From Mesorhizobium sp. B2-4-3 (lineage in GTDB: Bacteria > Pseudomonadota > Alphaproteobacteria > Rhizobiales > Rhizobiaceae): a stretch of DNA of 64,000 nucleotides. Numbering within the stretch: the first letter of the stretch is position 1; every line of letters begins with the position of its first letter. Below the pieces are notes generated by a model. It was not told the origin of the DNA. It worked only from the letters and a program-made list of their open reading frames with translations, and ran no database searches. The stretch lies in contig NZ_VFVL01000008.1 of assembly GCF_006442815.1 (NCBI RefSeq), forward strand, positions 144,933 to 208,932, in the 5' to 3' direction. Below, in pieces: positions 46,253 through 53,385 of the stretch. A program made the translations under genes and the position numbers.

Positions 46253-46877
46253 AGATCATGTCCGACAGATCCGAAAACGCCATCGCCTTCCGCAGCACCT
46301 CGGCAAAGCGTTCGCCGGCGATCTCCTTGTCGCCGCCATTGTCGATCGACGTGACGTCCGGCCCCGATAGTTGCACGTTCGTGCTGCGCGCCAGGCGGGC
46401 AAGCACTTCGCCGCGCGATTCGCGGCCGCGCGCCGCCAGCCGTTCTGCCAGGATCTCCGGCGCCGCCGTGATCTCGACCACGGCCAGATTGGCGTAGCGT
46501 TCGCGCAGCGCCGGGATGACCGCGCGCGACACGTTGGCGACCGCCACATGGCCGTTCGCCACGGCCCAGTCGACATCGGCCGGCAGACCGTAGCGCAGGC
46601 CATGCGCGTCCCAGCACAGCGAGAAGGCGCCGTCCGCCTCCGCTTCGGCGAAGGCGGCATCGGCCAGCGTATCGTGGTCCTCGCTTGCCGTGTCGCTCGG
46701 CCTGGTGATGACACGGCGCACGAATTCCAGCCGCGTCTCGCCGGCGAAGCGCTGCTTGGCGTAGCCGATCACCGTATCCTTGCCGGCGCCGCTCGGGCCG
46801 ACCACCGCGACGAAGACGCCGTTGCGGATCGGCAGGCTTTCGGCCAGTTCGCGCTCGATGAGGGCCGAGACCATCAT
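46251..46877 (-). CDS. phnN: Ribose 1,5-bisphosphate phosphokinase
   Basis: Converts ribose 1,5-bisphosphate to PRPP in the phosphonate (C-P lyase) pathway. 208 residues, with guanylate-kinase-like Walker A VGPSGAGKDTV near residue 31 and the RVITRPSD segment. The start ATG at 46877 overlaps the phnM stop (ATGA); a second ATG follows at once. Core C-P lyase genes phnGHIJKL are not in this window. Confidence 0.93.
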   Translation of the reverse strand: MMVSALIERELAESLPIRNGVFVAVVGPSGAGKDTVIGYAKQRFAGETRLEFVRRVITRPSDTASEDHDTLADAAFAEAEADGAFSLCWDAHGLRYGLPADVDWAVANGHVAVANVSRAVIPALRERYANLAVVEITAAPEILAERLAARGRESRGEVLARLARSTNVQLSGPDVTSIDNGGDKEIAGERFAEVLRKAMAFSDLSDMI

Positions 46878-48013
46878 GCGACCCGGCTGCCCTGGCGCCA
46901 TACGGTGCGCACGACCGGCACATGGTCGTCCACGCGCACCCGCACCAGGTCGGCACGGCGGCCCGGCTCGATGACGCCGCGGTCGGCAAGGCCGATCGCT
47001 TCGGCCGGGTTCTTCGAGACCATGGCGACCGCCTGCGGCAGCGAGATGCCCTCGACGACATCGCCGAGGAAGAAGGCCGACTGGATCAGGCTGAAGGGGA
47101 TGTAGTCGGACGACAGGATGTCGAGCAGGCCGTCGGCGGCAAGCGTGCGCGCCGAGACGTTGCCGGAATGCGAGGCGCCGCGCATGACGTTGGGCGCGCC
47201 CATCAGCACGCCGAGGCCCGCCGCCTTCGAGGCCTTGGCCGCCTCTTCCGTCGTCGGGAACTCGGCGACGCGCACGCCCTGCTCGATCGCCTCTTCGACG
47301 TGGCCTGCGGTCGCGTCGTCGTGGCTCGCCAGCACGATGCCGCGCTCCTGGCAGGCGGCCGAGATGAAGACCCGGTTCGGACCGGAATTGCGGGCCGATT
47401 CCGCCATCCGCTTCTCGCAGAATTTCTGGAAGTCGCGGTCCGTCAGCTTCAGCTTGCGCTGGTAGTAGTAGGCATAGGTCTCGAGGTTGACGAACTGGCG
47501 CTGTCCAGGCGCATGGTCCATCAGCGAGGCGAGCTTCACCCGGTCGTCGGTCTCGAAATTGGCGAAGGCCTCGAGGCAGTCCGGCGCCGAGACCTCGCAG
47601 CGCAGATGGATGAAATGGTCGGCCCTGAGCCGATCCTGGCGCACGCTGTCCTCGATCGCGTCGGCCAGCTTGCGAACGTCGTCGGACTTCAGGTCGGCAT
47701 CCTCGTCCATGCCGACGCGCAAGGCGTCGAGCACCGTGGTGATGCCGGCGGTCGCCACCTGGGCGTCATGCGCGAGCACGGCGGCGATCGGGTTCCAGCG
47801 CACCTTCGGGCGCGGCGCGTAATGGCCTTCGAGGTGATCGGTGTGCAGCTCGACGAGACCCGGGATGATGTAATCGCCGCCCATGTCCTCGCCGGTGCGG
47901 GCAGCACCGGGCTCGACGGCGGCGATCAAGCCGTCGCGCAACAACAGCGAGCCTTCGACGATTTCGTCGGGCAGCACGATGCGGGCATTGGTGAGAACGG
48001 TTTCGGCGGTCAT
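46874..48013 (-). CDS. phnM: Phosphonate triphosphate diphosphatase
   Basis: Amidohydrolase-fold enzyme of 379 residues that removes pyrophosphate from alkylphosphonate ribose triphosphate. The metal site includes H-x-D-H in ELHTDHLEGH and SHDDATAGHVEEA; MRGASHSGNVSA is also typical. It is coupled to phnN. The upstream gap to the DUF1045 gene is filled by a mosaic repeat. Confidence 0.95.
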   Translation of the reverse strand: MTAETVLTNARIVLPDEIVEGSLLLRDGLIAAVEPGAARTGEDMGGDYIIPGLVELHTDHLEGHYAPRPKVRWNPIAAVLAHDAQVATAGITTVLDALRVGMDEDADLKSDDVRKLADAIEDSVRQDRLRADHFIHLRCEVSAPDCLEAFANFETDDRVKLASLMDHAPGQRQFVNLETYAYYYQRKLKLTDRDFQKFCEKRMAESARNSGPNRVFISAACQERGIVLASHDDATAGHVEEAIEQGVRVAEFPTTEEAAKASKAAGLGVLMGAPNVMRGASHSGNVSARTLAADGLLDILSSDYIPFSLIQSAFFLGDVVEGISLPQAVAMVSKNPAEAIGLADRGVIEPGRRADLVRVRVDDHVPVVRTVWRQGSRVA

Positions 48014-48044
48014 CTCGGGCGGTCCTATCTCAAGCGGTCGTTTC

Positions 48045-48140
48045 AGAGCAATTCCAGGAAAAGTGCCTTTGCGGTTTCCGTCCGGAATTGCGTAAAAACA
48101 AAAAGATAGGGCGGTTCAGCGTTTCCGCTGATCCGCCCTA
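48045..48140. repeat. RIME-like element, GCAATTCC type, second copy
   Basis: Begins AGAGCAATTCCAGGAAAAGT like the element at 8338-8440. GCAATTCC pairs with GGAATTGC. A second dyad of AGGGCGGTTCAGC and GCTGATCCGCCCT closes at 48140. It separates phnM from the DUF1045 gene. Confidence 0.8.
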
Positions 48141-48851
48141 GGCGGTCTTGCGGGCAGGGCTGCGGCCAAGCGCATGGTGGGAAAGCACCATGAACGGCGC
48201 GCCGGGCTCGCTTTCGACGAACAAGGTCAGGGCGTCCACCGGCACCGGCTGCCGCAGCACGTCGGCGAACAGGCCGTCTATCGCTGCGCGAAGACGTGGG
48301 CTTTCCTGTGGCCCGACCCGCCCCGAGAGCGTCATGTGGAAGCGGAACGTGTCGAAGACATAAGGGTAGCCCCATTGGCAGAGGTTGCGGAACTCGTCGG
48401 GCTTCAGCGCATCGGGGCTGCGGCGTTCGATCTCGACCTCGGTCAGCGGCGCGCGGAACGGATCGAAGGCGCGCACCACCTCGCCGGCGAAATCGTTGAG
48501 CGGCGCGCACGCGGCTTCGGGCACCAGGGCGAAGAAATCGTCGATCTGGCCGACCACGAGGCGCGGGATGACGACCGGCGGCGTGGCTTCGGCGAAACTG
48601 TCGAGAGCGGCGCGCAGCGAAGCTTCCGTCTCGTCCGGCGCCAGCCGGAACGGCGCCTTCAGCGTCGCGTGGAACCCGTAACGCCTGGCGGAGGCGGTAT
48701 GGAAGGCGACTTCCGCGGCCGACAGATCGCCCACGGCCTCGACCGGCCGCGTCGCCGCGCCAAACGGGTCGCGGCCCAGCCAGTTGGCGGCAATGCGCGC
48801 CAGCTTCTCGTCCTGCCCCGGAGTGTAGTAGATGGCGTAGCGCATGGGCAT
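48138..48851 (-). CDS. DUF1045 phosphonate-operon protein, 2H phosphoesterase-like
   Basis: A 237-residue protein of the family found in phosphonate operons. It carries two His-x-Thr motifs, FHATLKAP near residue 60 and FHMTLSGRV near residue 170, the paired signature of 2H phosphodiesterases. C-P lyase produces a ribosyl 1,2-cyclic phosphate that PhnP opens in E. coli; no phnP is seen here. I infer that this protein may supply a cyclic phosphodiesterase step, but that is untested from this sequence. Confidence 0.82.
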   Translation of the reverse strand: MPMRYAIYYTPGQDEKLARIAANWLGRDPFGAATRPVEAVGDLSAAEVAFHTASARRYGFHATLKAPFRLAPDETEASLRAALDSFAEATPPVVIPRLVVGQIDDFFALVPEAACAPLNDFAGEVVRAFDPFRAPLTEVEIERRSPDALKPDEFRNLCQWGYPYVFDTFRFHMTLSGRVGPQESPRLRAAIDGLFADVLRQPVPVDALTLFVESEPGAPFMVLSHHALGRSPARKTA

Positions 48852-48869
48852 TCCTCGTCAAGCGCGCTG

Positions 48870-48962
48870 CGCGCGCCCCGAAGGAATATGCGACGCGCTT
48901 CAAGTCATTGTCTTGGCAAGTCGTGGCCCAAAAACGCCGGAGCGTTTGCGGCGACATGCATC
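48870..48962. repeat. Degenerate RIME-like element
   Basis: Carries AGCGCGCTGCGCGCG and CGCGCTTCAAG units, then GCCCAAAAACG with CGACATGCA, pieces also found in the element at 43742-43842. Pairing is imperfect. It fills the gap between the DUF1045 gene and the iolB stop region. Confidence 0.55.
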
Positions 48963-49094
48963 AGACCCGCTGCCATAGGTGATTTCCATGACGGATTGAC
49001 GAAGCTTTCGTGGGTTTTCGAAGGCAAGTCCAGTCGCTAGGTGCTTAGCCGACGATTTTTCCGGACTGGACCAACGGCTTTGCCGGCGTGCCGA

Positions 49095-49907
49095 TCAGAC
49101 CTTCATCAGCCACTCGTGCTCGGCCGCGTTGTGGAATTTCCACGTCCGCTTCGGTCCGGCCATGACATTGAGGTAATAGAGGTCGTAGCCGTGGCAGGCC
49201 GCGCAGGGGTGATAACCCTTCGGCACCAGCACGACATCGCCGTCCTCGATCGCCATCGCTTCGTCCAGCTCGCGCACGCCGTTGCGGTCGGCATCGGTGT
49301 AGACGCGCTGGAAGGCAAAGCCCTGTGGCGGGTTGAGGCGGTGGTAATAGGTCTCCTCGAGATAGGATTCCACGGGGAGATTGTCCTGGTCGTGCTTGTG
49401 CGGCGGATAGCTCGACGTGTGGCCGCCGGGCGTGATCACCTCGACCACCAGTAGCGAATCCGCCGGCTTGCCCTCGGGCAGGATGTTGGTGACGTAGCGC
49501 GTGTTGGTGCCCTTGCCGCGCACCTCCTGGCCGAGATCGTCAGGTCCGATGACGCGCACCGGCAGGCCGCCGCTTAGGCCAGGCGCCGAGCAGACGGCAA
49601 GCTCCAGTTCGGTGTCGGCGGTCACCGACCAGTCGGCGCCTTCCGGCACATAGACCGACCAGGGCTTGCCTTCGAAGGGCGACATGCGCTCGCCGAGCAG
49701 GCCTAGGTCCTTGCCGCCGGCCGAAGCCTTGCCCTTGCCGGTGACGAAGACCAGGCAGACCTCGCGGTCGCCGGTCTTGCCGGACGCCGTCTCGCCCGCT
49801 TTCAGCCGATGCAGATCGAAACCGACATAGGTCCAGCCGGCGCTTTGCGGGGTGACGTGAGCGACATGGCCATGGCCCTTGTCGGCCTTGACGAGCAGTT
49901 TCGACAT
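49095..49907 (-). CDS. iolB: 5-deoxy-glucuronate isomerase
   Basis: Third step of the ring-opened branch of inositol catabolism, isomerising 5-deoxy-glucuronate to 2-deoxy-5-keto-gluconate. A 270-residue cupin-type protein with the metal-binding SSYPPHKHD and LVPKGYHPCAACHGYDLYYLN segments. AGGAGAG precedes the start. It is separated from iolE by repeat copy 7 and a small membrane-protein gene, so it may be transcribed separately from iolCDE. Confidence 0.96.
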   Translation of the reverse strand: MSKLLVKADKGHGHVAHVTPQSAGWTYVGFDLHRLKAGETASGKTGDREVCLVFVTGKGKASAGGKDLGLLGERMSPFEGKPWSVYVPEGADWSVTADTELELAVCSAPGLSGGLPVRVIGPDDLGQEVRGKGTNTRYVTNILPEGKPADSLLVVEVITPGGHTSSYPPHKHDQDNLPVESYLEETYYHRLNPPQGFAFQRVYTDADRNGVRELDEAMAIEDGDVVLVPKGYHPCAACHGYDLYYLNVMAGPKRTWKFHNAAEHEWLMKV

Positions 49908-49918
49908 TTTTGGCTCTC

Positions 49919-50196
49919 CTAGTTCCTCGACGCTTCGATTTTCAGGCCTGCTCGCGGTCAGGGTTCACCATTCGATCGCGAACCTCGGAGATTGGCCGGA
50001 TACCTCCAAACTTCGTCATTCTAGGGCGAAGCAGGAGCGTAGCTCCGTCGCGGAGACCCTAGAATCCATGCCGTTACCTCGGCCGGAGGGCGCAGCGGAG
50101 CAGAATTCTGCACGGTCGCAACACTTCAAAGTCACGGCATGGATCCTAGGGTCTGCGCCGCGTCGCTACGCTCCTTGCTTCGCCCGTGGATGACGA
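49919..50196 (-). repeat. Twin-hairpin repeat, copy 7 (inverted)
   Basis: CTAGTTCCTCGAC at 49919-49931 matches the left end of copy 2. The core is 50013-50196 (184 bp), in the orientation of copy 3. The first stem is ATTCTAGGG/CCCTAGAAT. The second is ATCCTAGGG facing CCCGTGGAT, partly mispaired. The centre GCAGAATTCTGC is intact. It lies directly upstream of iolB, and the iolB promoter, if any, would be in or beyond it. No other feature is seen up to 50262. Confidence 0.85.
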
Positions 50197-50262
50197 AGCG
50201 GAGGCGTTTCAGCCAATCGCCAACGCATCCGATCCGCCATGCGCGCCTGTCCCATGGACCGC

Positions 50263-50475
50263 CTATTCCTTCGGCTCGGCCGGAGGCTTGTTCTCCTCCG
50301 CCGGCTTGTAGAGGTAGAAAAACTGCCACACCGCATAACCGGCGAAGCCCAGCGCGATGACGCCCCAGAACGGCGTTCCGGAGGCGAACTCGATCGCCGA
50401 CCAGACCAAGCAGACCGCCACGATGGCGATGCGGCGCCACAGCGGCCGGAAGAAGGGGTGCTCATAGTCTTTCAT
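50263..50475 (-). CDS. Small membrane protein (DUF3329-like)
   Basis: A 70-residue protein starting MKDYEHPFFRPLWRRI, with two hydrophobic segments (about residues 17-33 and 38-54) and a short Pro/Glu/Lys-rich tail. The HPFFRPLWRR start is a conserved mark of a small rhizobial family. An ATG eight codons upstream is possible. Function unknown; it separates iolE from iolB on the same strand. Confidence 0.75.
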   Translation of the reverse strand: MKDYEHPFFRPLWRRIAIVAVCLVWSAIEFASGTPFWGVIALGFAGYAVWQFFYLYKPAEENKPPAEPKE

Positions 50476-50557
50476 CGCGCCAATCCAGGATTTGCCCAAG
50501 GCGCTACGGATAAACCGCGCGCCCCGACTAATCCATCATTCATGACGAATCCACCGT

Positions 50558-51472
50558 TCAGGCTGGAAAACCTTGCGTCTCCACCGTGTAGCCGGCGGCC
50601 GTCATCACCCGCATCAGCTCCTTGTGGCCGACCTCAGCCATCTTGAGCGGCGGGTTCTTCTTCGGATCCTGCTCGGCCTCGACCACGAACCAGCCCTCAT
50701 AGCCATGATCGGCGAACCGTTGGACGATGGCGCCGAAGTCGAGCGAGCCGTCGCCCGGCACGGTGAAGGCGCCGAGCGCCACGGCATCGAGGAAGGATTG
50801 TTTTGAGCGGTCCAGGCCGTCGATGACGTCCATGCGCACATCCTTCACATGGACGTGGTTGATGCGCTTGTGGTGATTGTCGATGGCGCGCAGCACGTCG
50901 CCGCCGGCAAAGGCCAGATGGCCGGCATCGAGCAAAAGCGGGATGCCTTCGCCGGAATGGCGCATGAAGGCGTCGAGCTCCGGCTCGGTCTCGACCACCG
51001 CCGCCATATGGTGATGGTAGGAGAGCGGCATGCCTTGGTCCGCGCACCATTCGCCGAACTCGGTGACGCGGCGGCCATAGGCCTTCATCTCGTCGCCGGT
51101 TAGTTTCGGCTTGGTGGCCAAAGGCTTGGAGCGGTCGCCCTGGATGGAGCGGCCGACCTCGCCATAGACGATGCAGGGCGCGTCGACCGCCTTGAACAGG
51201 TCGATCATCGGCTGGATGCGGTCCTTGTTCCTGGCGATATCCTCATTGACCAGCGTGCCGGAGAACCAGCCGCCGCAAAGCGTGACGTCGGCTGCTTTCA
51301 GGATCGGCAGCATCACCTTCGGATCGTCGGGGAACCGGCGGCCCTTTTCCATGCCGGTGAAGCCGGCCGAGCGCGACTGCGCCAAGCATTCCTCCAGCGA
51401 CACGTCATCGCTCAGTTCCACGAGATCGTCGTTCCACCATGCGATGGGGGACATGCCCAGTTTGGCTTTCAA
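50558..51472 (-). CDS. iolE: Inosose dehydratase
   Basis: Dehydrates 2-keto-myo-inositol to the diketone used by IolD. 304 residues, TIM-barrel AP-endonuclease-2 fold, with metal ligands in LSYHHHMAAVVE, LLLDAGHLAFAGGD, HVHVKDVR and VEAEQDP. The start codon is TTG at 51472, with GGAG upstream, an uncommon start. It lies 36 bp after iolD. A second IolE-like protein is encoded at 62548-63477. Confidence 0.95.
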   Translation of the reverse strand: MKAKLGMSPIAWWNDDLVELSDDVSLEECLAQSRSAGFTGMEKGRRFPDDPKVMLPILKAADVTLCGGWFSGTLVNEDIARNKDRIQPMIDLFKAVDAPCIVYGEVGRSIQGDRSKPLATKPKLTGDEMKAYGRRVTEFGEWCADQGMPLSYHHHMAAVVETEPELDAFMRHSGEGIPLLLDAGHLAFAGGDVLRAIDNHHKRINHVHVKDVRMDVIDGLDRSKQSFLDAVALGAFTVPGDGSLDFGAIVQRFADHGYEGWFVVEAEQDPKKNPPLKMAEVGHKELMRVMTAAGYTVETQGFPA

Positions 51473-51508
51473 GTCGTCACTCCAATGTCGGTTCGTTGCG
51501 AGGCCGGT

Positions 51509-53353
51509 TCAACCCTGACGGCCGCCCACGGCTTCCTCGTATTTCTTGCGCGCGGCGTTGACCTGGGGCCGCGACGAGACTTCCGGCACGGCGACATCCC
51601 ACCAATGGCCGCCGGCCTCGGTCGACGCCAGCGGATCGGTGTCGATGACCAGCACCGTCGTCTTGTTGTTGTTTTTGGCCTTGGCCAGCGCCGTCTCCAG
51701 CTCCGCGATCGACGCCACCTTCTCGGCGACGGCACCGAGGCTTGCAGCATGGGCGGCGAAGTCGACGTCGGGCATCGCCTCGTGGCGGGCGTCCTTCAAC
51801 AAATTGTTGAAGTTGGCGCCGCCGGTCGCCATCTGCAGCCGGTTGATGCAGCCATAGCCGCGATTGTCGAGCAGCACGATGGTGAGCTTCAAGCCAAGCA
51901 TCACCGAGGTGGCGATCTCGGAATTGAGCATCAGATAGGAGCCGTCGCCGACCATGACGACGACCTCCTGGTCGGGCCTTGCCATCTTGACCCCGAGGCC
52001 GCCGGCGATCTCGTAGCCCATGGTAGAGAAGCCGTATTCGGCATGGTAGGAGCCCGGCGCGCCGGCCTGCCAGAGCTTGTGCAATTCGCCGGGCAGACCG
52101 CCGGCGGCGTGCAACAGCGTCACCTCGGAGCCCATCGCCCGCTGCACCGCGCCGATCACCTGCGCGTCGGAAGGATAGGCGGCGTTGGTCGAAGCGGTCA
52201 CCTTGGCGGCGGCGACCTGCCATTCCGTCTTGCCCTTCAGCGCATTGTCGGTCCAGGCGGCAGGCGCCTTCCAGCCTTTCAGCCCGGCGGCAAGCTCGGC
52301 AAGCCCTTCGGCCGCGTCGGCGACCAGCGGCAACGCCCAGTGCTTGCCGGCATCGAAACCTTGCGTGTTCAGACCGATGATGGTGCGGTCGTCATTCTTG
52401 AACAGCGCCCAGGAGCCGGTGGTGAAATCCTGCAGCCTGGTGCCGACGGCGAGCACGACATCGGCCTCCTCGGCCAGCCGGTTAGCCGCCGACGTGCCGG
52501 TCACGCCGACCGCCGCCATGTTGAGCGGATGGTCGTCGGGCAACGAGGATTTGCCGCCCTGGGTCTCGCAGACCGGAATGCCGGCGCCTTGCACCAGCTT
52601 GGCGAGCTCGTCCGAAGCCTGCGAATACAGCACCCCGCCGCCCGCGATCACCAGCGGCTTCTTGGCATTCTTCAGCGCCGCGACGGCCGCCGCCAGCTCG
52701 TTGCGGTCCGGGCGAGCCCGGCGCGGCGTCCAGATGCGCTCGGCAAACAGGCTTTCGGGATAATCATAGGCCTCGGCTTGCACGTCCTGGCAGAGCGACA
52801 GCGTCACCGGGCCGCATTCGGCCGGATCGGTCAGCACCTGCATGGCGCGATTGAGCGCCGGGATGATCTGCTCCGGCCGCGTGATGCGGTCGAAATAGCG
52901 CGATACCGGGCGGAAACAGTCATTGACGGTCGCCGTGCCGTCGGAAAAATCCTCGGCCTGCTGCAGCACCGGGTCGGGCAGGCGGTTGGCGAAGACATCG
53001 CCGGGCAAAAACAGGACAGGCAACCGGTTTACATGCGCAAGTGCCGCGGCCGTCACCATGTTGAGCGCGCCGGGGCCGATCGAACTGGTCGCTGCCATGA
53101 AGCGGCGGCGGAAATTCGCCTTGCCAAAGGCGATCGCCGCATGCGCCATCGCCTGCTCGTTATGGGCGCGGAAGGTCGGCAGCTCGTCGCGCACCTGGTA
53201 GAGCGCCTCGCCGACGCCGGCGACATTGCCATGGCCGAAGATCGCCCAGACGCCGCCGAAGATCGGCACTTGTCTGGCGTCGATCTCGGTCATCTGCCGG
53301 CTGAGGAAGCGGGTCAGCGCCTGCGCCATCGTCAGGCGGATTGTCTTGCTCAT
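51509..53353 (-). CDS. iolD: 3D-(3,5/4)-trihydroxycyclohexane-1,2-dione hydrolase
   Basis: Thiamine-diphosphate enzyme that opens the inositol ring. 614 residues with the three ThDP-enzyme domains. The C-terminal ThDP motif is VGDGSYLMLNSEIATS. The start at 53353 (MSKTIRLTMAQALTRF) has GGAGACACC upstream, and 22 further codons are open but unsupported. It lies 32 bp after iolC. Confidence 0.97.
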   Translation of the reverse strand: MSKTIRLTMAQALTRFLSRQMTEIDARQVPIFGGVWAIFGHGNVAGVGEALYQVRDELPTFRAHNEQAMAHAAIAFGKANFRRRFMAATSSIGPGALNMVTAAALAHVNRLPVLFLPGDVFANRLPDPVLQQAEDFSDGTATVNDCFRPVSRYFDRITRPEQIIPALNRAMQVLTDPAECGPVTLSLCQDVQAEAYDYPESLFAERIWTPRRARPDRNELAAAVAALKNAKKPLVIAGGGVLYSQASDELAKLVQGAGIPVCETQGGKSSLPDDHPLNMAAVGVTGTSAANRLAEEADVVLAVGTRLQDFTTGSWALFKNDDRTIIGLNTQGFDAGKHWALPLVADAAEGLAELAAGLKGWKAPAAWTDNALKGKTEWQVAAAKVTASTNAAYPSDAQVIGAVQRAMGSEVTLLHAAGGLPGELHKLWQAGAPGSYHAEYGFSTMGYEIAGGLGVKMARPDQEVVVMVGDGSYLMLNSEIATSVMLGLKLTIVLLDNRGYGCINRLQMATGGANFNNLLKDARHEAMPDVDFAAHAASLGAVAEKVASIAELETALAKAKNNNKTTVLVIDTDPLASTEAGGHWWDVAVPEVSSRPQVNAARKKYEEAVGGRQG

Positions 53354-53385
53354 GGTGTCTCCTCCGCAATCCTTCAGCAGTCTTC

